Shown here: piece by piece, positions 19,020 to 28,984 of the stretch
Layout of the letters: every line of letters begins with the position of its first letter
Position numbering within the stretch: position 1 is the first letter of the stretch
Assembly: GCA_977006965.1 (NCBI GenBank)
Contig: OZ345362.1
Location: forward strand, 1,178,001 to 1,242,000
Source: Phymatolithon calcareum
Taxonomy: Eukaryota > Rhodophyta > Florideophyceae > Hapalidiales
Length of the DNA stretch: 64,000 nt
Direction of reading: 5' to 3'
Program-made: the position numbers and the translations under genes
Notes under the pieces: model-generated
The model's database searches: none
What the model saw: only the letters and a program-made list of their open reading frames with translations
What the model was told of the DNA's origin: nothing

Positions 19020-19300
19020 GAAAACAGCTATATGATGTTCCTGTGTCTATTCCGGCCATCTTATGGCTTTCGAATGCAAGACATCTTTAATTGGCGGTGA
19101 AGTGGGTTTTCTGGAGGCTTCCTCCATTTCATACTTCTCTTCTAGAAGAAAATTTAGAGCTATGTTGCCAAGCCTCATGGGCACAATTGAGAATCACCGT
19201 TCAAGAAACTAGATGACCAGTGAGGAGACCACGATGGCATAAGAGACTACCGGACCAGCTAATCTTCCTTACCATAGTCATCTACGACGACATGGAAGAG
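19020..19300 (+). pseudogene. Highly decayed RT-B-like C-terminal remnant
   Basis: Broken plus-strand frames recall the RT-B C terminus: PAILWLSNA, TSLLEENLEL and LTIVIYDDMEE correspond to PAIIRLPKA, TTLLEEKFGE and LTIVFYDDME. Stops and frameshifts are frequent. It lies just before the younger RT-B insertion and is an older relative. Confidence 0.55.
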
Positions 19301-19399
19301 AAAAACCAGCGAGTGAGAGCTACGAACCGGACCTGTTGGCGTTGACTCTAAACCAGTCCAGTATCTTTGTCGGAGGGGTCGTAACACCTCACGGTGCCT

Positions 19400-21012
19400 T
19401 CGATATATCGCTCAACACCGAAGTGCTTAAAGCCTTTTGGGAGGCCTGCGGCAGGTGTGGAGATACGCCTCTGCACTGGCAGAAAGCGCTCCTTGTCCCA
19501 ATACACAAAAAGGGGGCACACGAGGACCCCGGCAACTACCGACCGATTTCCTTGCTGAGCCACGCAAGGAAAATTATTGAGACAGCTATTATGAAGTTGC
19601 GCACAGTATACTCAAACCACTGGTATCAGCTTGGGTTCCAAAAGGGGAAGAGCACTGAACTGGCCATCCTAAGAGCTACTGAGCTATTAAAAGAGGATCA
19701 GAGATGTGTAGCAGTATCGGACCTTAAGGCTGCCTACGACATAGTACCGAGAGTACACTTGGTGAACAGAATGAGACAAGTACTGCCCAAGGAGATCTGC
19801 GCAATGATCGAGGCGTTCTTGACACCATCCTGGATAGCAACAATTGGTGATGCGAACAGGAACTGGTTTCTAGTGGACAGAGGCGTCCCACAAGGGTCCC
19901 CTCTCAGTCCAAGCCTCTACAACATCTTCATGGATGAATTCGCAGAGCGAATGAGCCGGGCATCAAAAACCTGGGCTGAAGTACCGGCTATCCTCTTCGC
20001 AGACGATGTTCTTCTCTCTGCGAAATCACCCGCTGCACTGCAAGGACTATTGGATATAGCTACCCAATGGGCACAAGAGCGAGAGATGACTTGGAACACT
20101 AAACAAGGGGAAAGAGAAGTCCTCGAATCGGAGGAACCGTTGGGCAAGACATTCAAGCTAGCGAACTTTCGCGAATGGTCTGGTTTGGCGAGCGAAGAAA
20201 TCAGACGAGACTACCCGCTGAATTTAAGCATATTATGTGTGAAAGCAACATGTTTTTGAATCTCAACAGCCCGGGGACTCAGCCCCTTAAAAGCAATCAA
20301 GATGTACAAGGCTTTGATACAGCCAAGATGAGAATATGCCATGCACCTGACGCCATGGACGACAAGAGTTCAAACAGCTATTGCAGACGTGGAGAAGACT
20401 TTTTTCGGACAAGTATTTGGTCCAATCGCAAAACATCGACCCGCGAGACTTCGTCTTCTCTGTCGCATACATAATGCGGAAGACAGAAGACTAGTTCTAG
20501 CGTTACGAATGCTTGAACGAGCCAGAACAAGGAAAATAGGCTTGCTCGCAGTCCCAAGAGAGGAAAGAGACGTTGAGGAATTGCAATGGGTGTGTCGTGA
20601 CATATCATCAATGTTACATCACGACCTATTCGAGACGGCACTAACCTATCTTAAGCAGTGAGTTTCAGCAAAATCGTTGAGGGACCTGCTCTTTAAAGAC
20701 GAAGGAGACAGCTTGGAGGCGAGCAGAAAGAGGAAAATTCCTTATGATATTTCCGGGTCTACTCCCGCCATCATCAGACTACCGAAAGCACGTCACCGCC
20801 AATTGGCGATTAAATGGGCATTCGGACGTTTTCCCCCATTGAGTACCACACTTCTGGAAGAAAAATTCGGTGAAATCGTACCAACTCTCATGAACAAGCT
20901 CGAAGTGTACCTTGAAAGATATCGACTAACAGAGGAGGAGACTAGTGAGACTGAAAAGGCACTTGACAAAGTACTATTCCTCACAATCGTCTTTTATGAC
21001 GACATGGAATAG
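19400..21012 (+). pseudogene. RT-B reverse transcriptase, interrupted
   Basis: The first piece has NYRPISLLSHARKIIE, YQLGFQKGKSTELAILRATE, VSDLKAAYDIVPR, GVPQGSPLSPSLYNIFMDEF and LFADDVLLSAK: an RT core with both catalytic Asp sites. After KTFKLA at about 20,160 the frame enters foreign sequence, including an rRNA-like segment, and stops at 20,259. Thumb sequence resumes near 20,275 with GLSPLKAIKMYKALIQPR in another frame. From 20,341 it reads HLTPWTTRVQTA and LRLLCRIHNAE up to a stop at 20,661. The C-terminal domain 20,677-21,012 has KRKIPYD and RHRQLAIKWAFGRFPP. The thumb start (YLGV region) is missing, so the copy is inactive. Confidence 0.8.
20197..20234 (+). rRNA. Fragment matching the 5' end of large-subunit rRNA
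   Basis: The 38-nt stretch starting AAATCAGACGAGACTACCCG and continuing CTGAATTTAAGCATATTA matches the conserved 5' start of eukaryotic nuclear LSU rRNA. It includes the region of the common LSU primer site ACCCGCTGAA(C/T)TTAAGC. Downstream LSU sequence (the GCGGAGGA region) does not follow. It lies inside the RT-B copy, replacing roughly the thumb start, so it is a captured fragment and not a functional rRNA gene. Confidence 0.75.
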
Positions 21013-21262
21013 ACCAAGAAAAAATAGAACGGCGACGCTGAGATTCCTACGAACAGGACAAGTGGACTCTAAGCTTTTCCCTCCACCTTCTCTGGAGGAG
21101 GGTTTTTGCAGCTAGGGCTACGACGATAGCAACGAGCCCAGTTTTTGCGGGCTTTAACAGAGTAACGGAGCTACCAAGGTAGTAGCATCTGAAACGCATC
21201 TCCCTTACAGTCTTATGAGTGTTTCTGAGGGCGTTTAATAAATTCAAAATTCAAAAAAAAAA

Positions 21263-22382
21263 GTTAGCGAACAAGGTACTAGCACAAGTTCCGGAGGTCA
21301 CGTACCTCGGAGTATCCCTAGACCCCGGAGGAGTCACAGATACGTTAACGATGCAACGACTGAGGAAAGCAAGGACGGCCATGTACGAGTTGTGTACAAT
21401 GGGAGTGTTCAAGAAAGGTCTGAGTATACAGAAGTGTATTCAGATATACAAGGCACTAGTACAGCTACGCTGGGAGTACGCAATGCACTTAACGCACTGG
21501 ACAGAAGACGTACAAAATGCCGTCAAGGAAGTAGAAGCAAAATTGTTCAATCACGTTTTCGGGTCACTGGCCCGAGGAAGGACGGATAGGCTCCGTCTCC
21601 TGTGCCTGATCCAGGCGGCCCCACATCGACGAGAAATCTTGGCCTTCACAATGCTGAGAAGGAACAAGGAGAAGGAACGTATGTATTCAAATGAAGTGCC
21701 CGAAAGAAGAAACAACCATGAATGGCAGTACACGAGGAAAGATATCGCCGCGATGGAGACCAGAGAGCCGTTCGGTGAAGCTGTAAAGCATATCCAAACA
21801 AACCATTCTTCGCAAACACTTCGATCGAAATTTCTGGAAATGGAACGAGTCCGCCTAGAATCGAAGCGGAAAAGAAAGATACCGTACGACAAGACAGGAG
21901 AATTGCCAGCAATCCTCAAGTTCCCCAAGGTGAAGCACAGACAACTCGCGCTGCAGTATGCCTGTGGCAGATTCCCACAGGTGTCAACAACAAGTAAGAC
22001 TGAAGAATTCGGCACCAGAGCCAGAGAGCATATGGAGACCCTTGAACGCACGCTAGCAGGATACGAACTCGAAGGAGAAAAACGACTGGAAACAGAAAAG
22101 GCGCTAGATGAGCTCTTACTATTTAGCAAGACACTCATAGAACGCATGGAGAACGAAGAAGGCCTGTATTAATCCGCAGAATGCAAGGCAAAAAGTGGTC
22201 GAGTCCAAGCACCAACAATCCCGTAGAGGACTGAAATAGAACTACTTTGAGTCCTGAGTTTTCCCGTCCGCCATACTGGCGGACGTTTCGTGAGCTACGC
22301 AAAGGTAGGTAGCATCAGAGGAAGCCTTGCCCATATCTTCGGAAGTCTGTGGGGCTTTTAAATAAACTTGAAAGGAAAAAAA
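21263..22382 (+). mobile_element. RT-C non-LTR retrotransposon inserted in RT-B poly(A)
   Basis: A 5'-truncated element whose coding part opens right after the RT-B A run. It ends with a UTR TTTAAATAAACTTGAAAGG followed by an A run at 22,375-22,383. It is followed at once by the target repeat belonging to RT-B (22,383-22,396). Its own duplication would be A-rich and cannot be told from the two tails. A relative in opposite orientation lies at 39,230-40,364. Confidence 0.85.
21265..22172 (+). CDS. RT-C thumb and C-terminal domain, open frame
   Basis: About 300 codons are open. The frame starts in the linker after the RT palm (KVLAQVPEVTYLGVSLD) and continues through the thumb (IQIYKALVQLRWEYAMHLTH and RLRLLCLIQAAPHRREILAF). 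Then comes the C-terminal domain with RKRKIPYDKTGELPAIL, the HRQLALQYACGRFPQVSTT run and a final ENEEGLY. The catalytic palm is missing because the element is 5'-truncated, so the product could not reverse transcribe. The absence of any stop in 900 bp suggests a fairly recent insertion. The first codons derive from the RT-B tail, so there is no native start. Confidence 0.75.
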
Positions 22383-22396
22383 ACCTCACGGTGCCT

Positions 22397-23500
22397 AGGA
22401 AGGAAAGTTGAGAATGTGAAATGCAGCTGGGGGCAGAGCAGAGTGATTGCTGGAGCTCAGTAGAGGCACTGCAAAACAATGGCTAGTTCACCGCGCAGGT
22501 CGTCTTTCTCTCCCGGAGTGTTTTCTTTGTTCAGCCATACGCATTGAAAAGAAGGAAAGGCAGACAAAGTGGAATGTTGACCTCAGCGCTAGGGAAATTG
22601 CAAGGTATGCAATTCAGTGCTCTTGAGGGCCAGACGCGGCAATGCAATTAGTCGTGATAAATTCATGAGGAGTAAATACAAGACATAAAGAAAAATCCGA
22701 ACCATCGGGATGTTAGCGCCTGTCAGCTCATCACCGGTTGGTGCGCTAAAAATTGATGGATGGGCCTGAGGCGGTATTCATTAAGTGGGTGTATTCTCTT
22801 GCAAATGCAAGAAAGAAGAGGATAAAGTGCAGAATGGAGTTAATGTGGAGATGGATGGATGAATGTGAGTTTACTTGAAGCTCTCGTTATCTATTTTGCA
22901 CCTGACAGGCTTATCATAGCGGTAAGTGTCGTAGCCTACATTTCTACTTCGTGTTCTTGGGACAGATCTCCTCGATTGCGTCGACAGAGGTTTGGAATCT
23001 GGTTTTTTCTTGCTCTGAGATGGATATTTTAGACATGAGAATTGGTATATCTTTTAGCGCGTGATCTAGCGTTCGGTCTTCTGATCTCTTCTTCTCTTGA
23101 TAGGGGTATGGGAAGCGATGGAATAGCCAGTGGGTGAACAGAAGCCTGTACTTCTCTTTCTTGAGACGGAGGAAGGGTGGGCGTTCGTTTCGTATGGGAT
23201 AGAGAGGGCGCATGCCTTCCCTGCCGAGCGATAGTGCCGGTAGGCAGCGTTTCCACTCCTCTCTTGCAATTTGCAGGGTTATTTTTCTTACGTTAATTTC
23301 AGCGTTAACATGTGTTGCGAACGATCAGTCATGTTGCACAGGAGAGCTCTATGGATCGCGTCGTTGCGCTCGTTGATAATAGCCAGGCGTTCTTGGCCTT
23401 TGGGAAGTCCTAAGGAGTAGTGCCTATGAATTTGGCGCTGAGGTGTGCATGTCGAATATGAATCGATTCGATTTGACACTTGCCTCTGAAGCGGGGATAT
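22397..23500. other. Mostly unassigned; LINE-like C-terminal remnant at 22,944-23,213 (-)
   Basis: The minus-strand frame 22,944-23,213 contains PFLRLKKEKYRLLFTHWLFH and an RFPYP motif. Position for position this resembles the PAI...RHRQLAIKWAFGRFPP block of the RT C-terminal domain, so it is probably the end of a further, distant RT family. The rest of the stretch holds no recognisable gene. Confidence 0.4.
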
Positions 23501-23645
23501 GTGCTGACTTATTTTAAAAGCTCCCAAGGCCTCTCTTCAAGAGTAGCAGGGTCGCTTTTGCACGATTTTCTAAGCTAACGTAGTTTGACTATTCAGTATA
23601 TCCTTGATTCGTATTTCTCTCCCATCAAGTTTTTTTTTTTTTTGA
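23500..23645 (-). mobile_element. RT-A-like 3' tail fragment
   Basis: Plus-strand text TTTAAAAGCTCCCAAGGCCT and the following GCAGGGTCGCTTTTGCACGA resemble the 3' tails at 24,040 and 16,400 (GAGCTCCCAAAGCCTCACCT). It also includes CCTTGATTCGTATTTCTCTCCC as in RT-A. It ends at a T run near 23,632. Only the last codons and the UTR are present. Confidence 0.5.
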
Positions 23646-24029
23646 TTGGAGCTTGTACAAAAAGCATCAAATTTGTCTGCTTGAAGTTCTCTGATAATCG
23701 TCCAATCATGTTGGCGTTTTCCGCAGCACGCAAGCCCGTGGAATTTGCAAGCACGATTCGGGACCGACGCACCAAGCTTCCGTAGGGCTTGACGCGCTGG
23801 TAAAATTTGGCACGCGATTAGTCCTTCCGTAGTTATACTGCTAGAAAGGACTCCTTGGTGTCCGCTTTGAAAAAATAAAGAAAACTAATTTTCCAGATGC
23901 AGCAAGGGTAGAGAGGCGTGTGCTACCCAACCTCTATGTTCCTGCGTGGAAGAATGCTCGTCTCTTTAAGTGCGGTTTCGCGGTAAAAATGGGGCACATT
24001 GCGGGTATTCCATGGGGGATATATGTTGA

Positions 24030-24780
24030 TTTATTTTTAAAAGCACCCAAGACCTCACTGTGAGTATCGGGGCAGCTTCTCAATTACTTCTAACTTACCG
24101 CATTCTATTTTCCTAATATTTCCTTGATTCTCTCTTCATATGAGAGTTCGAGTTAGACTTTTGCATTCATATTCAGTCTCTTTGTCCATCATCTTAGACC
24201 CGAGTATGCGTTGGAGTGCAATAAGCTCAATTTCAGCACCGGATCCGAAATACTCACCGAGGATTGATATCCTCCACAACGGAGCTCTGTTAAAAATCAG
24301 TCTTAGGCATCTTAGCCTTGTCGTCCCGTCCCTTATTTGTAACACTCCTGACAACTTTTTATACTTGTTTATTTGGATTTTCACTGAGCGATCCTCTTCG
24401 CATTTTTGCCACACTTGGATTGCATCTTCTAATCGCCGCTTCTTTGACACTTTACCTTCTTGTGCTTGTTTCAATACTTTGCTGAGGTGCTCCTCGTTTC
24501 TGAGATATTTAATGTCCTTCGATACTTCTGCCATATCCTCCTGTCTTCCTCGGTACTATTCTGCTTTTTCCAGGTACGTTTTCCGTTTTAACAGGCTTAA
24601 AGCAAACCTTTCCGCTTGGTGAGTCCTCCTCACCTCCGGACTATCTAGCCGACAGAGCACTCTCATTCGATTTTTTCGATGCTCCGCATACTTCCCGAAG
24701 ACATGCTTGTAAAATAGGCCTTCTGCTGCCTCAATTGCTGATAGAAACCGCTTCGTCATCGGAGGGTATTCCATGCGGGG
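24030..24780 (-). pseudogene. RT-A2 retrotransposon, thumb and C terminus
   Basis: A diverged relative of RT-A on the minus strand. The first frame (24,774-24,556) reads LFYKHVFGKYAEHRKNRMRV and LDSPEVRRTHQAERFALSL. After a stop, the next frame (24,534-24,136) has AMIQ-type helical sequence, then SGVLQIRDGTTRLRCLRLIF and NRAPLWRISILGEYFG. The order matches the RT-A C-terminal half. The catalytic palm is absent and at least one stop interrupts the frame. Confidence 0.7.
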
Positions 24781-25204
24781 GACCAGAAATTCAAAGTGGG
24801 ATACCCGGAAACGGAATTAAGGTTCGACAAACGTAGTAGAGTGTGTTCAACTGCCTCTAGCTCGAACTCACGGCCATGGACCTCGATATCTCAGTGATAC
24901 GAAACCTTCTCCAGTATTGCTATTATGCGCTGCATACTGCGCTGTTGAGAGCGACTGTGTTTAGCTCCAATGTGATGTACTCAGCATGAGATGTGTTAAA
25001 AACTCCGATCCATTCGTTGAACAGTGCGAAGTGCTGCAATGCGCGTAGAATGGATGCGCAAATCTCGCAAGGCAGAGGCGATCGTCGTTGCGCAACTGCA
25101 AGTGAGCTTCTAGTATCGAATCTGGACGCTCGAAAAGCGACATGATCTATGCGCATTTTACGAGTGTGACCTCTTGACCTGATAGCGCGGAGATCAAGCA
25201 GGCT
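24781..25204. other. Stretch without recognisable genes
   Basis: Short open frames only, on the minus strand, without motifs. No repeat ends recognised. Confidence 0.4.
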
Positions 25205-25410
25205 TCAAACGTACAAGATGAATAAAACCAGCGAAGGACGCTGTACAAGAAGAAGTGGGTGTTTTTCTTTAAAGGTTACCAACGCATCTGTAGACGCTTG
25301 GGGCAACTTTGAAAAGGCCATACGGCCACGGACAGAGAAGGATACTGTAGTGGAGGGAGAAATGGATTTTTTTAAAAACCCTCGATGTACATTTCGTTCA
25401 TTGCAACGCG
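25205..25410 (-). mobile_element. RT-E-like 3' end fragment
   Basis: Plus-strand GAAGAAGTGGGTGTTTTTCT and GGTTACCAACGCATCTGTAG with CTTGGGGCAACTTTG are the reverse complement of the RT-E 3' end at 27,150-27,220. It is non-coding and 5'-truncated. Confidence 0.6.
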
Positions 25411-25552
25411 ATAGCTTTCCAGCTTCGCCTCGAATTCTCACACTTGCCTCGAACGATGCGCATTCGCCGAACTGATATCGCTAACCTGTGCCTCTTTGTC
25501 AATGTCTGCATCGGTTTGGCGAAGCGAATAACTTGTGAACACCGCGTTCTTC

Positions 25553-25605
25553 GCCTTTTCTTTCTTTATTGCGGAAAGATCGCTAACGCAAAGTGTAAGT
25601 ATCTG
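25553..25605 (-). mobile_element. RT-F 3' terminus
   Basis: The reverse complement reads GCGATCTTTCCGCAATAAAG followed by AAAGAAAAGG, the 3' signature of RT-F seen at 5340-5380 and 11,200-11,230. Only the UTR is recognisable. Confidence 0.5.
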
Positions 25606-25830
25606 AAACTGTTTGAAACAACTTTTCACTTTTTTAGCAACTGTCTAGTTGTTTTTATTTGAAAACCCTCAACACTCCTAACACTGTACGGGAGAAGCTT
25701 TTCATAACTTGTTCACTCTAGTATATCGCCTGGTCCCTGATACAAGGACTCGTCGTTTTCCACATTGTCAATTATGCTGACGATGTAGAGTAGTATGGAG
25801 TCTAATGCCTTTTCCCTTCTTTACATTTCT

Positions 25831-27220
25831 GGAACCGTCATATATCGAGAATGAAAACGGTGAATGGTTCACCATCGACAAGGGGGTGGCACAAGGCTCT
25901 CCCCTAAGCCCATGTCTCTACAATATTTTTATGGACACCTTTGCCATGGAGCTCGACTCAATCCCCGAAGATGTGTCGAAAGAGCCGTGCAAGCTCTCTG
26001 CAGATGATGTCAAGCTGACAGCCACCTCTGCAAAGGGGCTTCAGAAAATTCTGGACCTGGCGTCGAAATGGGCAGTGGAATAAGACAAAAAGTGCCATCC
26101 TATGGACAAGGGCCACGGCACGACTGCAATTCCACCTGTCGGGAAGGAAGCTGACGAAACAACGGGAAGTGAAATACCTTGGTGTTACGATAACCGAGGA
26201 AGGGATATCAGGTTCCAAACTTGTCGAAAGAATCAAGAACTCGAAAAATGTTCTTGGAACGCTGAGGCGCCTTGGGGTCTTCACGAACGGAGTGCAGGTT
26301 GTACAAGTCTCTTGTGCAGTCGAGGTGGGAGTATGCAGTACATCTGACACCATGGACACCCAAAGTAGAGCTTGAGATCAAGAAGGTGGAGTCGATGTTC
26401 TTCGGCCAAATATTTGGGAAACCGGGCTGAAGGAGTGCCGAAAGAAGCAGAGCGATGTGCCGTATTGTGAAGCCGAAGGACAGAAGGGACATACTTGCAA
26501 GATTGTTTGTGCGAAGACTAATGAGGCACGCGGAAAATTTTGATTCAAAACCGACACAGGTGCAAAACCCGAAGGAGATTGAAAACGCAAATCTGGACTT
26601 AACCCACGCCAAAGTAAACCCTCACCTCTTCAGAGCCGCATATGAAACTACGCCTCGCACAAACATCAAGCAATACCAAAGATAAAAGATCCTGGAAGCT
26701 GCCACGAAAGTGGAAAAAGGCAAAAAACGTCCCATCCCGAGTATCAAGACCACACTGCCACCACACTTGTGCTTCAAGTCAAGGAGGTACAGGACCCTGG
26801 CCATTAAATGGGCATTTGGAATGTTCCCGCCTGTGAGCACCTCCGAGCTCATAGACCTAACTGGACAAACTGGAAAGGATGCTATCGAAGATCTCAAGTC
26901 AGGCCTATCAAAAGACAAGCTATCATATGAAGAAAGTGCTTTTACAAGGAGGGCACTCGACGAAATGCTTGCTATGTATCAGACGGCCAAGGCTGCTCTC
27001 GAAACCTGAAACCCACGACTCAAGACAGTGGAATATTTTTCCCCCTCGAGGCTCTAAGCCAGAGGTAGGTTTTGGTATTTCCGCCAGATCGTGTCGAAAT
27101 CGACCACGCTAACTTTAAGAACGATATACCCTGTTTGTGGCCCAATGGCCTTCGCAAAGTTGCCCCAAGCATCTGCAGATGCGTTGGTAACTTTTAAATA
27201 AAAAACTTACACTTCTTCTT
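25831..27220 (+). mobile_element. RT-E non-LTR retrotransposon with (CTT)n tail
   Basis: A 5'-truncated plus-strand element inserted in RT-D. The 15-bp direct repeats CTTCTT(T/A)ACATTTCT lie at 25,816-25,830 and 27,221-27,235, with one mismatch. It ends with TTTTAAATAAAAAACTTACA and a CTT repeat rather than poly(A). Coding pieces are an RT palm (25,835-26,083) and a C-terminal domain (26,710-27,009) with disrupted sequence between them. Other 3' ends of this family are at 10,620-10,806 and 25,205-25,410. Confidence 0.8.
25835..27009 (+). pseudogene. RT-E reverse transcriptase remnants
   Basis: The first frame carries NGEWFTIDKGVAQGSPLSPC and LYNIFMDTFAMEL, then a SADDVKLTA motif where FADD is usual, ending with a stop at 26,083. 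Fragments of the thumb follow in shifting frames (EVKYLGVTITEEGISGSKL and an LGVFTNGVQ piece). The C-terminal frame 26,710-27,009 has GKKRPIPSIKTTLPPHLCF and YRTLAIKWAFGMFPPVSTS, homologous to the C-terminal domain of RT-B, RT-C and RT-D. The fingers and first catalytic Asp are missing by 5' truncation, so it is inactive. Confidence 0.75.
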
Positions 27221-27235
27221 CTTCTTAACATTTCT

Positions 27236-28497
27236 CCGGAGTCCAGTTCATACTTTGTTAGGTTCATACGTATATTCTCCAGATGGCGCTCTGCTGCCGT
27301 TCCGATTGTATTCGATATTAGCGTCGTCCTCACTTGAGGGAACCTGCCGCTTGCGTATTTTATGGCCAGCTGTCGATGTCTCACCTTGGTAAACCTGAGG
27401 ATGGCCGGGATCTCATCCGGTTTGTCGTACGGTATTTTCCTCTTTCTTCTTGCTTCGAGCTTCGTGCCCTCTTTTGCGAACAGTATTCGTCGAAGTTGGC
27501 CTGGAGATTTTCCTTCCTGCATATGTTTGAACGGGGCCGCGAACTGTTCTTGTTGCAGCATCGCGGCAATATCGCGACTTGCCCACTGTAGTTCTTTGAA
27601 GTCGCGCTATTCTCTTGCCTTGGATAGGATAATCGACTTTCTTGCCTTTCCTCGTAGCAGCATCCTCAACGCTAATATTTCTCTCATGTGTTCTGGTGGT
27701 TGGATCCTGCACAGAAGCCGGAGCCGCTCAATCCTTCCACTTGCCGTACCACCGAATACTTGGAAGAAGAAGGTTCTTTCTACTCCTTTGATAGCATCTT
27801 GCACTTCTGAAGACCACGGTGTGAGATGGATAGCGTATTCCCACCATGTTTGGATCAACGACTTGTAGATACGTATGGCTTTCAGGGTGTTTATCCCCCG
27901 AATGAATACCCCAAGTGGTTTCAGTTGGTGTACCGCTGCTTTGGCATTTTTCATACGCCTGATTGTGCTTGTGACCGTAATTCCGGTTGGTCTTAGAGAT
28001 ATCCCGAGTTATGAAACTTCAGGTACCTGCGAAAGAGTCTGGTGCGCTAGACGGAATGTGAGGTTCTTTGTGTCGATCAACTCCAGCACCTCGCCCTTAC
28101 CTTTTTTGGTGTTCCACCTCATTCCTCTCTCTCTTCGGCCCATTTCGTTGAAATATCGAGCAGGTGCTGTAGCGCGTGCGGGGTTTTCGCCAGCAGGATC
28201 ACGTCGTCTACAGTAGAACTGCAGACACCTCTGGTACCTCGCTCGGAACAGCGCTTATGTGCTCCGCGAACTCGTCCATAAATATGCTATACAGACTTGG
28301 GCTGAGCGGTGACCCTTGGGGGACGCCTCTGTCCACTATGAACCAGTTCTTGTTCCTGTCTCCCGCCGTGAGGATCCAGGAGGGCAATAGGAATGCTTGA
28401 CACATGTCGCTGATGGCCTTAGGTAAGACCAATCTCATCCGTTCCTGGAGCAGTTTCCTAGGTACAGTGTCATATGCGGCTTTGAGGTCGAGGACTG
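27236..28497 (-). pseudogene. RT-D reverse transcriptase remnants
   Basis: From the 5' side: LPKAISDMCQAFLLPSW, NKNWFIVDRGVPQGSPLSPS and LYSIFMDEFAEHI (28,438-28,208), then a frameshifted palm end. The thumb is at 27,954-27,607 (LGVFIRGINTLKAIRIYKSL and RLRLLCRIQPPEHMREILAL). The C-terminal domain is at 27,561-27,236 (RRKRKIPYDKPDEIPAILRF and HRQLAIKYASGRFPQVRTT). At least three frame interruptions separate these parts. Confidence 0.8.
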
Positions 28498-28984
28498 CTC
28501 AATACCGGTGCACCTCTCAAGTGCCTGTAGTGGAGGTGCTCCTCATGTGCGGGCTGTACTTGTGCCGGATTCGAGTTTCGCCTCGTTAGTGTTACTGTCC
28601 TTTCTCGTTCCTCGTTGCCGCAAGATTTACCGGCCAGTAGTCTATACATTCTCCGTCGCTTACCGTGGGCCGTGTTAGTTGGTAAGCTATCTGACCTTCC
28701 CATATGGGTGTCCGCTTACCTGCCCATGGTGGGTCATCTTCAATCTAGTGTGCTGTCTCTGTTTAGTACTTAGGCTCGTCGACCAACCTCAGAAGGTGAG
28801 GGTATCGATCATGGACCAACAAGTATCATCCATCGACTGTCTACGATGGAGTATCGACATCGATCAACGACCAAGTAAACCTCTTCACTCAACCCCACAC
28901 ATCTGAACTGTCATTGTTGGACCACGCATATCCGGCCATTCCCATGGCGGCCCCTGGCATGACCGGTTCTACACTGTCCACCGG
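28498..28984. other. Stretch without recognisable genes
   Basis: Sequence between the truncated RT-D and RT-A copies. It has C/G-rich short runs and an internal direct similarity of ATCATGGACCAACAAGTATC-type text with GACCA motifs, but no gene or repeat terminus was recognised. A solo LTR is possible but unsupported. Confidence 0.35.

Larger units (their letters stand above)
19400..21262 (+). mobile_element. RT-B non-LTR retrotransposon, 5'-truncated, poly(A)
   Basis: The insertion starts directly after ACCTCACGGTGCCT (19,386-19,399) and ends in an A run at about 21,262. The matching direct repeat is not here but at 22,383-22,396, beyond the RT-C element. This shows that RT-C was inserted into the RT-B poly(A) tail. 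The 3' end is nearly identical to the truncated copy at 5870-6505. Coding sequence is present in three pieces: 19,400-20,160, 20,341-20,661 and 20,677-21,012. Confidence 0.85.
25633..28497 (-). mobile_element. RT-D retrotransposon, split by RT-E
   Basis: The 3' part lies at 25,633-25,830 and the rest at 27,236-28,497, both minus strand. Between them sits the plus-strand RT-E insertion (25,831-27,220). The joined sequence is collinear with the RT-D copies at 207-875 and 2833-3261. The 5' end stops abruptly at about 28,497 inside the RT fingers. It provides the intact pre-insertion reference for the CTAG-target element of copy 1. Confidence 0.8.

Noticed and set aside
21551-22147. 198-codon Ser-rich minus-strand frame
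   Set aside because: Antisense shadow of the RT-C C-terminal domain.
28498-28984. Possible solo LTR
   Set aside because: No second copy, target duplication or TG...CA border could be supported.
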